This document shows, piece by piece, positions 36,474 through 45,023 of a stretch of DNA of 64,000 nt. Position 1 is the first letter of the stretch. Each line of letters starts with the position of its first letter. Source of the stretch: Cupriavidus basilensis (lineage in GTDB: Bacteria; Pseudomonadota; Gammaproteobacteria; Burkholderiales; Burkholderiaceae); contig NZ_CP010536.1 in the NCBI RefSeq assembly GCF_000832305.1, positions 4,278,001 through 4,342,000 of the forward strand, given 5' to 3'. The notes under the pieces are model-generated. The model saw only the letters and a program-made list of their open reading frames with translations. It made no database searches and was not told the origin of the DNA. Position numbers and translations under genes: made by a program.

Positions 36474-36652
36474 GCGCCTGCCCTGCCGGGTTTCCTCGGT
36501 ACTTTCCCTGAGCCAGCCGCGCAACGGCGGGAAAGCTGGATGAAGGCTTGCCATGCCTACGATGCAAGGGCTGCTCTCATGGCCGGGACACGCGTCTCGC
36601 CCGCGAGCAGCCCGAATCATCGACAAGACTAGCAAGCCCCGAGGAGATCAGC

Positions 36653-37777
36653 TTGAAAACCAAAACCACAGCCATCGCGCTGGCAATCGGCGCGGCCTTT
36701 GCCGGCCACGCCAACGCGCAATCGAACGTGACGCTCTACGGCCTCATCGATACCACCATCAGCACCATCAGCAACGCCGATGCAAGTGGCCATCGCCTGA
36801 CCGGCTACCACCAGCCGGCATGGTTCAGCGGCAACCGCTGGGGCCTGACCGGCGCGGAAGACATCGGCTTCGGCACCAAGGTGATCTTCAAGCTGGAGAG
36901 CGAATTCCAGAGCTACGACGGCGCGATGGACACCCCCGGCGTGCTGTTCAACCGCGACGCCTGGGTCGGCATCAACAGCGATGTCTTCGGCAAGCTGACC
37001 TTCGGCCGCCAGAACGCGCTCGGGCGTGACCCGATGGCTTCGGGCCTCTACGGAGACCCCTACGGCCCGGCCGCGATCACGACGGAGGAAGGCGGCTACA
37101 CCAACAACAACAACTTCAAGCAACTGGTGTTCTACGCGGGCAGCGCCACCGGCACGCGCATGGACAACGGCGTGGTGTGGAAGAAGCTGTTCGACAACGG
37201 CCTGACCGCCGGCGCGGGTTACCAGTTCGGCGAAGTGCCGGGCGCGCCGTCGCGCAACACCACGGAGACCGCCACCCTCGGCTACAACGGCGGCAATTTC
37301 CACGTTTCCAGCTTCTTCACCCAGGCCAATGTGAATGGCCAGCGCAACCGTACCTATTCCGCCGGCGGCAACTATGTGTGGGGCATCGTGCGCGCCAGCG
37401 CCGGTTATTTCCACTACACCGCCGAACAGGGCGCGCTGGGCCAGCGCAAGGACGACGCCTACACGGTGTCGCTCAAGGTCGATCCCGCCGGTCCCTTCGA
37501 CTACGAGATTGGCTACCAGATGATGAAGGCCGGCCATGCCGCCCTGAATGCCAACGGCTTCACCATCAACGCCTACGGCAACACCGCCGCCTCGACCGCG
37601 ACCGACAGCGGCCGCAAGAACACGGTGTACGGCTCGATCTTCTACCACTTCTCGAAGCGCACCGAGGTCTACCTGGCGGCCGACTACATGTTCCTGCAGC
37701 ACGGCTATCACGCCGCGCAGTCGAACGGCTTCGCCCACCAGAGCGAATTCGCGGTGGGCATGCGCACGCGCTTCTGA
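36653..37777 (+). CDS. General outer-membrane porin
   Basis: A 374-residue Gram-negative porin of the Burkholderiaceae OmpC-like (Porin_4) family. A signal peptide of about 22 residues ends AGHANA; the mature protein starts QSNVTLYGLIDT and finishes with a C-terminal phenylalanine (FAVGMRTRF), the barrel assembly signal. Sixteen beta-strands are expected. The start is a TTG at 36653, decided by a GAGGAG site seven bases upstream; no ATG in the right place exists. A strong terminator follows at 37834. It is monocistronic, next to an ABC importer operon on the opposite strand. Confidence 0.94.
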   Translation: MKTKTTAIALAIGAAFAGHANAQSNVTLYGLIDTTISTISNADASGHRLTGYHQPAWFSGNRWGLTGAEDIGFGTKVIFKLESEFQSYDGAMDTPGVLFNRDAWVGINSDVFGKLTFGRQNALGRDPMASGLYGDPYGPAAITTEEGGYTNNNNFKQLVFYAGSATGTRMDNGVVWKKLFDNGLTAGAGYQFGEVPGAPSRNTTETATLGYNGGNFHVSSFFTQANVNGQRNRTYSAGGNYVWGIVRASAGYFHYTAEQGALGQRKDDAYTVSLKVDPAGPFDYEIGYQMMKAGHAALNANGFTINAYGNTAASTATDSGRKNTVYGSIFYHFSKRTEVYLAADYMFLQHGYHAAQSNGFAHQSEFAVGMRTRF

Positions 37778-37833
37778 TCCAACTGCATCGGCGCGTGCCT
37801 AGCGGCGCGGGCCTGGCTCCGAACTTTCCTTGT

Positions 37834-37857
37834 CCCGGCCACAAGCCGGGTTTTTTT
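37834..37857 (+). terminator. Intrinsic terminator after the porin gene
   Basis: CCCGGC-CACAA-GCCGGG forms a perfect 6-base stem directly followed by seven T residues. It lies 57 bases after the porin stop. Confidence 0.9.
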
Positions 37858-38014
37858 CGTCCTGACCGGCATTGTTGCCCGCTGCTATCGTTGCTTGCCA
37901 TCGCCTATCGTCCTGTCCCGCATACACATGAAAAATCCCACGCCGCAAGGATGCGCGCGTGGGACAAAGGAGATCACGGCAGGGGCGGCAGACTGCCGCG
38001 GGAACGAGGCAGGC

Positions 38015-38866
38015 TCAGGCGAGGTTGCCCGGCCTCCATTTGAGCAGGCGCCGCTCCATCGTGGTCAGCAGGAAGTCGGCGGCAAGCGCCACCACCGCCA
38101 GCACGATCATGGCGGCGAACACGCCGCTGGCATTGAAGGCGCCCTGCGCCGTGGCGATCAGCAGGCCGATCCCCTGCTTGGAGCCCAGGAACTCGCCCAC
38201 CACGGCGCCGACCAGCGCGAAGCCGAAGCTGACGTGCAGGCTGGCCAGGATCCAGCTCAACGCCGACGGCACCACCACGGCGAAGGTCAGTTGCCGTTTG
38301 GAGGCGCCGAGGATCTGCGCATTGGCGATCAGGTAGCGGTCGGCTTCGCGCACGCCCTGGAAGGCATTGCCGAACACCACGAAGAACACCATCACCACCG
38401 CCAGCGCCACCTTGGAGGCCATGCCCAGGCCCAGCGCGATCACGAAGATCGAGCCCAGCACCACGCGCGGGATGGAGTTGGCAATCTGGATGTAGATGCT
38501 GAACACATCGGCCAGCAGCTTGTTGCGCCCGAGCACGATGCCGCAGATCACGCCGGCGACCGAGCCGATCAGGAAGCCCAGCCCGGTCTCTTCCAGCGTG
38601 ACCGCCACCTGGGCCAGCAGCGGTCCCTGCGAGGTGCCGTTGACGAACCAGTCGTAGATCTGCTCCGCGATCAGCGAGGGCATGGAGAAGAAGAACGGGT
38701 CGATCCAGTGCAGCCGTCCCGCCAGCTCCCAACCGCCCAGCGCCACCACCAGCAAGGCGATGCGCAGGGTGATGATCAGTTGGCGGCGCCGGCGCATGGC
38801 TAGCCTGGCCTCCCGTTCAAAGACGTCGAGTTCGTCGGCAAGGGCCGTGTTTGCTTCCATGTTCAT
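38015..38866 (-). CDS. ABC transporter permease (NitT/TauT/SsuC type)
   Basis: A 283-residue permease with about six membrane helices and the EAA loop GASKRQLTFAVVVPSALSWI near residue 185. It belongs to the nitrate/sulfonate/taurine/pyrimidine-precursor importer group. The start is uncertain: ATGs exist at 38896, 38866 and 38860 and none has a ribosome site, because the leader is a run of GGTATC-like hexamers. It is the third gene of a substrate-binding protein, ATPase, permease operon, 58 bases after the ATPase gene. Confidence 0.92.
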   Translation of the reverse strand: MNMEANTALADELDVFEREARLAMRRRRQLIITLRIALLVVALGGWELAGRLHWIDPFFFSMPSLIAEQIYDWFVNGTSQGPLLAQVAVTLEETGLGFLIGSVAGVICGIVLGRNKLLADVFSIYIQIANSIPRVVLGSIFVIALGLGMASKVALAVVMVFFVVFGNAFQGVREADRYLIANAQILGASKRQLTFAVVVPSALSWILASLHVSFGFALVGAVVGEFLGSKQGIGLLIATAQGAFNASGVFAAMIVLAVVALAADFLLTTMERRLLKWRPGNLA

Positions 38867-38867
38867 T

Positions 38868-38897
38868 GGTATCGGTATCGGTGTCGGTATTGGCATT
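38868..38897. repeat. Hexamer tandem repeat at the permease start
   Basis: Five near-identical hexamers (GGTATC, GGTATC, GGTGTC, GGTATT, GGCATT) abut the ATG at 38866 and replace the ribosome site. If translation starts at the outer ATG they encode a Pro-Ile/Thr run. Confidence 0.85.
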
Positions 38898-38924
38898 CAC
38901 ATTGGCCGCGTTCGCGGCGCAGCA

Positions 38925-39722
38925 TCAGTCGATGTGGACTTCCTCGCGCAGATCGGCCCAGATCTCGCGCGACAGTTCGACAAAGTGCTTTTCGTAGCGG
39001 ATCTCCGACGTCACGCGCGGGCGTGGCAGGTCGATCTCGTAGACACGCTTGAGGGTGGCCGGACGCGCGGTCAGCACGAAGACCCTGTCAGCCATGGCAA
39101 TGGCTTCTTCCAGGTCGTGCGTGACGAACACCACCGAGCCGGCGTTCTGCGACCAGAGCTGCAGCAGCTCGTCCTGCATCAGCGTGCGGGTCTGCATGTC
39201 CAGCGCGCTGAATGGCTCGTCCATCAGCAGGATCTGCGGATTGTTGATGAAGGTCTGCGCCAGCGCCACGCGCTTGCGCATGCCGCCCGACAACTGATGC
39301 GGGTAGTGGTTGCTGAACTTGGCCAAGCCGACCTTGCGCACCCATTCCTCAGCCAGGCCATAGGCCTGGTCGCGGCCGGCGCCGCGGAACAGCGGCCCGG
39401 CCGCCACGTTGTGCAGCACCGAGCGCCACGGGAAGACCGCATCGGCCTGGAACACGAAGCCGATGCGCGGATCGATGCCGGTCACGCGTTTGCCCATCAG
39501 GCGCACCTCGCCGGTGCTCGGCTTGAGCAAGCCGGTGATCAGGCTCAGCGTGGTCGATTTGCCGCATCCCGTCGGCCCGACGATGGCGACGAACTCGCCC
39601 TTGCCCACACGCATGGAGAAGTCGCGCAACGCCACGGTGGCAGTGCCATCGGGTGCGATGAAGCGGCAGGAGACGCGCTCGAATTCGATGGCCGGCGCAT
39701 CTTGCGGCACGGTATTGGTCAT
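38925..39722 (-). CDS. ABC transporter ATP-binding protein (NitT/TauT type)
   Basis: A 265-residue ATPase of the nitrate/taurine importer class. Walker A GPTGCGKST lies at residues 49-57, the signature LSGGMRKR near 145, and Walker B with D-loop LLMDEPFSALD near 165-175. An AAGGAAA site precedes the ATG at 39722. Its gene is 56 bases downstream of the substrate-binding protein gene. It would power the adjacent permease at the cytoplasmic membrane. Confidence 0.95.
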   Translation of the reverse strand: MTNTVPQDAPAIEFERVSCRFIAPDGTATVALRDFSMRVGKGEFVAIVGPTGCGKSTTLSLITGLLKPSTGEVRLMGKRVTGIDPRIGFVFQADAVFPWRSVLHNVAAGPLFRGAGRDQAYGLAEEWVRKVGLAKFSNHYPHQLSGGMRKRVALAQTFINNPQILLMDEPFSALDMQTRTLMQDELLQLWSQNAGSVVFVTHDLEEAIAMADRVFVLTARPATLKRVYEIDLPRPRVTSEIRYEKHFVELSREIWADLREEVHID

Positions 39723-39778
39723 GAGGTTTCCTTGCAGTGCGCGCGCCGGCGGCGCGAACCGGTTATTCGCCTGGTGCC

Positions 39779-40795
39779 TCACCTGGCGACGTGGTCGACG
39801 AACTCGTTGGTGAACGTGCGGCCCAGTTCGATGTGCTTGCCCTTGACAGTCGGATCGAACGAGGAGAGCACCTTGAGCACCGTTTCGGGGCCGCCGGCGG
39901 GCATCCTGCCGTCGTCCGTGAACATGGGCAGCGAGGCCCCCAGGGCCTTGACGTAGAGCTCGCGGTTATTGCCGTAGTAGTCCTTGGGCATCTTCTGCGC
40001 GATCTCCTCGGCGCTGTGGGCTTTGATAAAGCGCATGGTCTTGACGAAGGCGCGCGCCAGCTTCTGCACCTGGTCCTTGTGCCCCTCCACCCAGGCGCGC
40101 TGCATATAAAGGCTGGAGGCCGGATAAAGCCCGCCCAGTGCCTGGGTGGTGCCCTCGGCCGTGCGCATGTCGACCAGCACCTGCGCCTCGCCGGTCTTGA
40201 GCAATTGCGAGATAGTGGGCTCGGTGGTCATGCCGGCATCGATGCGGCTCTGGCGGATCGCAGCCATGAAGCTGTTATCGGCGCCGACCGGCAGCACCGT
40301 GTACTGGCTCGGCGCCACCCCCGCCTTGAAGGCCAGGTACTGCGTCAGGAAGTTGGTCGACGAGCCCAGGCCGGTCACGCCGAGCGTCTTGCCTTTCACA
40401 TCGGCCATGCTCTTGATCTGGCCGGCCGCACGCGTGGCCACCATCTCCACCTCGCCCGGCACCTTGCCGAACACCACCACGGCCTCTACTTCCTTGCCCT
40501 TGCTCTGCAGGTCAATGGTGTGATCGTAGAAGCCCACCACGCCCTGCACCGCGCCGGCCAGCAGTTCGTTTTCGGCGTCGACCCCGGCCGGCTGCGAGAG
40601 GATCTCGACGTCGAGCCCCTCCTCCTTGAAGTAGCCCAGCTGCTCGGTCAGCCTGGCTGGCAGGTAGATGATCTTGGTCGCGCCGCCCACCATGATCGAC
40701 AGCTTTGCGTCGGCCGCGTGCGCCGTGTGCGCGGCCGCAAGTGCTGCAAGTGCCGCAGAGGCCACGGCAAGCATGCCCTTCCTGTATGCATTCAT
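39779..40795 (-). CDS. ABC transporter substrate-binding protein (NMT1/THI5-like)
   Basis: A 338-residue periplasmic binding protein. A signal peptide ends in AHTAHAADA (about residue 27); the rest is the NMT1/SsuA-like two-lobe fold, with IIYLPARLTEQLGYFKEEGL typical of this group. Ligands of relatives include sulfonates, nitrate, thiamine and pyrimidine precursors and aromatic acids; the true ligand is not readable. GGGAGA precedes the start at 40795. First gene of the importer operon and divergent from a two-component system that may regulate it. Confidence 0.93.
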   Translation of the reverse strand: MNAYRKGMLAVASAALAALAAAHTAHAADAKLSIMVGGATKIIYLPARLTEQLGYFKEEGLDVEILSQPAGVDAENELLAGAVQGVVGFYDHTIDLQSKGKEVEAVVVFGKVPGEVEMVATRAAGQIKSMADVKGKTLGVTGLGSSTNFLTQYLAFKAGVAPSQYTVLPVGADNSFMAAIRQSRIDAGMTTEPTISQLLKTGEAQVLVDMRTAEGTTQALGGLYPASSLYMQRAWVEGHKDQVQKLARAFVKTMRFIKAHSAEEIAQKMPKDYYGNNRELYVKALGASLPMFTDDGRMPAGGPETVLKVLSSFDPTVKGKHIELGRTFTNEFVDHVAR

Positions 40796-41040
40796 CTTTG
40801 TCTCCCTTGTTTTGCTGGCGCCAGGCCTTGGTGGCCGGGGCATGATTGGGCTCTGATTACGGCGTGCCTCCGCGCTCGCCGGGGCCACAGCGCGGGGCTC
40901 GAAGCATTCTAGGCAGCGCAAACCTTCACGCAGCTTTCGCCGCATCTCAGGGAATATCCCGATGCGGTGCAGCGTCCGCGCCATGGCGGGCAGTGGTAAA
41001 AGGAGACCCCGGCAACAGCAGGTCCTCACCAGAGCGGTTC

Positions 41041-41709
41041 ATGAAGGTATTGCTGATCGAAGACAATGCTTCGCTCATCCACTGGCTCGCGAGGCTGCTG
41101 AAGGAAGAGCGCTTCATGGTCGATACCGTGCTGGACGGCGAATACGCCGATCAGTTGCTGCAGACGCAGAGCTACGACGTGGTGCTGCTAGACCTGCAGA
41201 TCCCGCGCCTGGCCGGCAAGAGCGTATTGCGCCGGCTGCGCGCGCGCCGCAACAACGTGCCGGTGCTGGTGGTGACGGCAAGCGCCTCGGTCGACGAAAA
41301 AGTGGAGTGCCTGGGCCTGGGCGCCGACGACTACCTCGTCAAGCCTTTCGAAGTGCGGGAACTGGTCGCGCGCATCAAAGCCCTGGCGCGGCGGCAGACG
41401 GGGGAAAAGCAGGCCGAACTGGTTTGCGGCGATCTCACCTACAACACCGACACGCGGCAGTTCTATGTCGCGGGCGAGCTGCTTTCGCTGCGGCTGAAAG
41501 AGCACACCGCGCTGGAAATCCTGATGATGCGGCTCGGCAAGACCGTGTCCAAGGCGAGCCTCATGTCGGGCGTGTATTCACTCGACGAGGAGCCCAGCGA
41601 GGACGCCATCGAGATCTATATCCATCGCATCCGCAAGAAGCTCGAGGGCTGCCAGGCCACCATCATGACGCTGCGCGGCCTGGGCTACCTGCTGCAGCAA
41701 AAGCAATGA
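41041..41709 (+). CDS. OmpR-family response regulator (TctD/QseB-like)
   Basis: A 222-residue regulator. The receiver domain (residues 1-115) has the acidic pair E7-D8, phospho-acceptor D51 in VVLLDLQIP and the lysine in VKPFE. The C-terminal winged helix (about 125-220) ends IMTLRGLGYLL. The start at 41041 is at the family position; the frame is open further up to 40846. Its stop overlaps the kinase start (ATGA at 41706-41709). Placement next to an ABC importer suggests control of uptake, as TctDE controls tricarboxylate transport. Confidence 0.95.
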   Translation: MKVLLIEDNASLIHWLARLLKEERFMVDTVLDGEYADQLLQTQSYDVVLLDLQIPRLAGKSVLRRLRARRNNVPVLVVTASASVDEKVECLGLGADDYLVKPFEVRELVARIKALARRQTGEKQAELVCGDLTYNTDTRQFYVAGELLSLRLKEHTALEILMMRLGKTVSKASLMSGVYSLDEEPSEDAIEIYIHRIRKKLEGCQATIMTLRGLGYLLQQKQ

Positions 41710-43088
41710 TCCACAGCCTGCGCGTACGGTTGCTGCTATGGCTGCTGGTGCCGCTGGCGGCCTTTGTGGGCATCAGCAGCTATGCCGCGTACCTGAGTGC
41801 GGCCGATACCGCAAACCGCGTGCAGGACCGCGCGCTGCAAGCTTCGGCCGACGTCATCGCGGGCCACATCGCGTGGGCGGACGGACGCATCACGGTGCAG
41901 GTGCCGCCGTCGGCGCTGTCCCTGTTCGACTCGCCCTATGGCGACCAAGTTTTCTACAACGTGGTCGATGATCGCGGCCGGATCCTGGCCGGCAATCCGC
42001 GCTTCGAGCAGCCGCCGATGGCGGGCGCCGCCAGCCCCGTGTTCTATTCGTCCCGCTTCCAGTCGCAGCCGGTGCGGGTCGTGCAAGCCACCCGCACGAT
42101 GTTCGACTCCGGCGAGGCCCGCAAGGTCACCGTCACCGTGGGGCAGACGCTGATCGGCAACCACGAGCTGGTTCGCAGCCTGCGCATGCCCGCGCTGCTG
42201 CGCGAAGTGGTGATGCTGGTGCTGGCCGTGGGGCTGGTGATGATCGGGCTCACGGTGGAACTGAGCCCGCTGCTGCGCGTGAAGGACGAAGTGGCGGGAC
42301 GTGACCCGATGGACCTGGTACCGGTGAGCGCGGTCGACCTGCCGCAGGAATTGCGGCCCATTGTCGAGGCGATCAACCAGTGCATCCAGCGCCTGAACGA
42401 ATATGTGCGCCAGCAAAAGCGCTTTATCGCCGATGCCGCGCACCAGATCCGCACGCCGCTCGCGGTGCTGGGGGCACAGCTGGAGTTTGCCGCGCGGGTG
42501 GACGATGAAGCCAGGCTGCGCGAGATCCTCGGGTCGATGGAGACCAGCACGCAGGCCATGACCAACCTGGCCAACAAGCTACTGTTGCTGTCGCAGGCCG
42601 AAGCCGCGCGCAGTGCCGGTGCCGGTGCCGCGCAACAAGGCGCGGACCTGGTGCCGCTGGTGACCGCCGTGCTGGAAGACATGGTGGTGCTGGCGCAGCG
42701 CAAGGGCATAGACCTGGGTGCCGAGCTGGCGGTAGACAGTGCACGGGTGAGCGTCAACGCGTGGATGATGGCGGCCGTGGTATCGAACCTGGTCGACAAC
42801 GCGATCCGTTACACGCCGGCGCAAGGCCAGGTCACCGTGGCCCTGATACTCGAGGCAGGAAATGCCGTCCTCGCGGTGAGCGACAACGGTCCCGGCATTC
42901 CCGCGGAAGCACGGCCCAAGATATTCGATCGTTTCTATCGCAACGCACTGCCGAACCAGGAAGGCAGCGGCCTGGGGCTGGCCATCGTCAAGGAGATCGT
43001 GCTGACGGCGCAAGGCCAGGTAAGCCTGAGCCCCGGCATCGGCGGGCGCGGCGTCACGCTGACGGTGCGCCTGCCTCTGGCCGCCTGA
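41706..43088 (+). CDS. TctE-like sensor histidine kinase
   Basis: A 460-residue inner-membrane kinase. Two membrane helices (about residues 8-30 and 165-185) enclose a 130-residue periplasmic TctE-type sensor domain. The dimerisation helix carries the phospho-acceptor H246 in DAAHQIRTPLAVLG, and the ATPase domain shows the N box VVSNLVDNAIRYTP, the G1 box VSDNGPGIP and the G2 box GSGLGLAIVKEI. Four-base overlap with the response-regulator gene implies translational coupling. The signal is probably an organic acid, by family analogy only. Confidence 0.94.
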   Translation: MIHSLRVRLLLWLLVPLAAFVGISSYAAYLSAADTANRVQDRALQASADVIAGHIAWADGRITVQVPPSALSLFDSPYGDQVFYNVVDDRGRILAGNPRFEQPPMAGAASPVFYSSRFQSQPVRVVQATRTMFDSGEARKVTVTVGQTLIGNHELVRSLRMPALLREVVMLVLAVGLVMIGLTVELSPLLRVKDEVAGRDPMDLVPVSAVDLPQELRPIVEAINQCIQRLNEYVRQQKRFIADAAHQIRTPLAVLGAQLEFAARVDDEARLREILGSMETSTQAMTNLANKLLLLSQAEAARSAGAGAAQQGADLVPLVTAVLEDMVVLAQRKGIDLGAELAVDSARVSVNAWMMAAVVSNLVDNAIRYTPAQGQVTVALILEAGNAVLAVSDNGPGIPAEARPKIFDRFYRNALPNQEGSGLGLAIVKEIVLTAQGQVSLSPGIGGRGVTLTVRLPLAA

Positions 43089-43143
43089 GTGCCGGCGCCG
43101 ATGTCAGGCGGCGCGAAGCCAGGAAGCCAGCGCAGGCGTGCCG

Positions 43144-43175
43144 CCCTTAGTCCCTTAGTCCCTTAGTCCCTTAGT
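43144..43175. repeat. Four perfect 8-base tandem repeats at the arfB 3' end
   Basis: CCCTTAGT occurs four times without a mismatch. The last unit contains the arfB stop codon. The unit length is not a multiple of three, but added copies on the downstream side would not alter the protein. Confidence 0.95.
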
Positions 43176-43584
43176 CCATCACCTTGCCGCGCTGCGCCTT
43201 GACCTGGCTGCGCTGGCTCTTGCCTTCGAGACGCCGCATCTTCGAGCCGAAGGTAGGCCGCGTGGGGCGGCGCGTGCGCGGCGGCGTAGCCACGCTGCGC
43301 ACCAGGTCGTGCAGGCGCTGCACGGCCTCCTCCCGATTCATCTCCAGGCTGCGGTGTTGCTGCGCCTTGATCACCACCACGCCATCGCGCGTGATGCGGT
43401 GGTCATGCAACTGCAGCAGCCGTGCCTTGTGCCCTTCTTCCAGCGACGAGGCGCGGACATCGAAACGCAGGTGCACCGCATTGGACACCTTGTTGATGTT
43501 CTGCCCGCCCGCGCCTTGCGCGCGGATCGCGGTGATCTCGTACTCGGTGTGGGCGATGGTGATGTCGGGCTGCATGGCACGCAT
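43171..43584 (-). CDS. arfB: Peptidyl-tRNA hydrolase ArfB (ribosome rescue)
   Basis: A 137-residue member of the ICT1/YaeJ family that hydrolyses peptidyl-tRNA on ribosomes stalled without a stop codon. The catalytic GGQ lies in AQGAGGQNINKVSNAVHLRF at residues 26-28 and a basic tail (SKMRRLEGKSQRSQVKAQRG) enters the empty mRNA channel. Starts at 43584 or 43575 (nine bases apart) are equally possible; neither has a strong ribosome site. A tandem repeat covers its stop codon. Codirectional with the transglycosylase upstream, 45 bases away. Confidence 0.95.
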   Translation of the reverse strand: MRAMQPDITIAHTEYEITAIRAQGAGGQNINKVSNAVHLRFDVRASSLEEGHKARLLQLHDHRITRDGVVVIKAQQHRSLEMNREEAVQRLHDLVRSVATPPRTRRPTRPTFGSKMRRLEGKSQRSQVKAQRGKVMD

Positions 43585-43629
43585 GATAGCAAGGGCCGGC
43601 GCGGCCCGCTCCCATGCGCTACCCATGCG

Positions 43630-44121
43630 CTAGCGGGCCGACGGCAGCTCGCCCCAGGCCACCAGGATTCGCTGGATGCTGCGCGCGTAAGCGTCGCGCT
43701 GGCCCGGCGATTCGGAGTGGTAGGCGCCAATGGCGCGCCAGGTGTTGCCATGCCTCACCATCTTTTGCTTTAGCAGCCAGGCCGCGACATAGACGTTGAC
43801 GCACGAGTCGGTCAGCGCGCGGCTTGGCACCCCGTGGCGTGCCAGGTCATTGAAATGCACCGAGTTGATCTGCAACTGCCCAACGTCGATCGACCCGTTC
43901 GCATTGCGGTTCACCGCGGCGGGATCGCCCTTCGACTCGAACCACGCGATGGCACGCAGCACCGACGGGTTGACGCCCTGGTAGGTACCCGCCTGCTCGA
44001 AGCAATCCTGCGCACGGGCCGCACCATGGAACAGCAGCAGCAGCAAAATCGCCAGCAAGCTGCCGGCAAGCCCGCGGTACTGGCGCGGGCCGACCGCTTT
44101 CGTATGGGCGTTAGCGGACAC
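43630..44121 (-). CDS. Small lytic transglycosylase (IagB/VirB1-like)
   Basis: A 163-residue peptidoglycan transglycosylase. After a signal sequence with basic N-terminus (to about residue 37, HGAARA), the SLT domain has catalytic Glu62 in AIAWFESKGDP and the downstream GSIDVGQLQINSVHFNDL motif. The GTG at 44121 is chosen because GAGGG lies 9 bases upstream, making an 11-base overlap with the upstream gene. This short form is typical of transglycosylases that open the wall for secretion or conjugation machines (IagB, IpgF, VirB1). No such machine is in the window. Confidence 0.88.
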   Translation of the reverse strand: MSANAHTKAVGPRQYRGLAGSLLAILLLLLFHGAARAQDCFEQAGTYQGVNPSVLRAIAWFESKGDPAAVNRNANGSIDVGQLQINSVHFNDLARHGVPSRALTDSCVNVYVAAWLLKQKMVRHGNTWRAIGAYHSESPGQRDAYARSIQRILVAWGELPSAR

Positions 44122-44518
44122 GATTGATGCCCTCGCTTGCCAGGCGTTGGCGATGATCTTCAGCCAGCCCGGGCGGCGACGACTGCTGCAGGGCCAGGTC
44201 GAGCTGATGTCCGATCGTGTCCAGGTATGCACGCGAGGTGTCGGAGACTATCAGGCGCACCACCGGCGCGAGGCTCTTGCGTTCCTGCGCGGGCAGCGCT
44301 TTCATCCTGGCCCGGGCGGTGTGTCCCACGCGCGGCGCGCTGAGCTCGTCACTGCCGCTCGCGGGCGGCAACATGGCCAGGGTCGGCAGCGGTGGATAGA
44401 CCTTGTCCGCCGCCGGCGCGGCTGCCGGCAAGGCAGGACGGACATCGGCGCCAGGCTCGGTGGCAAGGGCCGGCATGGCCAGCGCCAGGCTGACGGCAAA
44501 CAGGGTGAGGCGGTGCAT
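44111..44518 (-). CDS. Hypothetical secreted protein
   Basis: A 135-residue protein with a signal peptide ending ALAMPALATE (about residue 20), a Pro/Ala-rich segment and an amphipathic C-terminal half (RLIVSDTSRAYLDTIGHQLD). An AAGGAG site precedes the start. It overlaps the transglycosylase start by 11 bases, so the two are coupled. I do not recognise a family; association with the transglycosylase and the upstream lipoprotein suggests a shared envelope process. Confidence 0.75.
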   Translation of the reverse strand: MHRLTLFAVSLALAMPALATEPGADVRPALPAAAPAADKVYPPLPTLAMLPPASGSDELSAPRVGHTARARMKALPAQERKSLAPVVRLIVSDTSRAYLDTIGHQLDLALQQSSPPGLAEDHRQRLASEGINRVR

Positions 44519-44540
44519 CGGCTGCGGCTCCTTGTTGCGG

Positions 44541-44573
44541 TGTTATTGCGGCGTTATTGCGGCGTTATTGCGA
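44541..44573. repeat. Three tandem 11-base repeats at a gene end
   Basis: TGTTATTGCGG, CGTTATTGCGG and CGTTATTGCGA follow one another. The third overlaps the stop codon of the lipoprotein gene. A partial fourth copy lies just before 44541. Confidence 0.85.
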
Positions 44574-45023
44574 TTGCGCCGTCTTGATGGTGACGCTGTA
44601 CGGCTGGCTCGTGCCGGCCGTCAGGTTCTCGAGGTGGACGGCGGTGGTGCGCTGTGCCGGTACACCCTTCCAGATTGCCTGGTTGAGGTAGGGCAGGTCC
44701 TGGCCGAGCGCGGTGACGACGACGGTCGCCGGCTGCTTCTGCCGGGCCGCCAGCGCGCCGGCCTTGGCAAGCACGGCCGCGAGTTGCGCATCGCGCGCGC
44801 CAAGCGCATCGGGCGGGATCACGAAGCTCGCAATCGTGCTCTGCGGCGCCGGCGCGTCCGCCGTCGCAGAGGCAGGCAGTTGGGCACAACCCGCCAGCGC
44901 GAGCAAGGCTGCCGAGCCGGCCAGCGGCATCGCCAGGCACGTTGCCCACGCGCCCTGCAACCGAGAGTGAGCAACGGCCCGGCGCGTGCGCTCGCGGGGC
45001 ACTTTGTCTGCGATATTGCACAT
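44565..45023 (-). CDS. Hypothetical lipoprotein
   Basis: A 152-residue product. A long basic N-terminal region precedes a hydrophobic stretch and a lipobox LLALAGC with Cys46 as the lipidation site. The mature part (about 107 residues) includes VVVTALGQDLPYLNQAIWKG and has no family I know. An AGGGA site supports the ATG at 45023, although a start nearer to the hydrophobic stretch would give a more normal signal peptide. It heads the three-gene unit lipoprotein, secreted protein, transglycosylase. Confidence 0.7.
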   Translation of the reverse strand: MCNIADKVPRERTRRAVAHSRLQGAWATCLAMPLAGSAALLALAGCAQLPASATADAPAPQSTIASFVIPPDALGARDAQLAAVLAKAGALAARQKQPATVVVTALGQDLPYLNQAIWKGVPAQRTTAVHLENLTAGTSQPYSVTIKTAQSQ

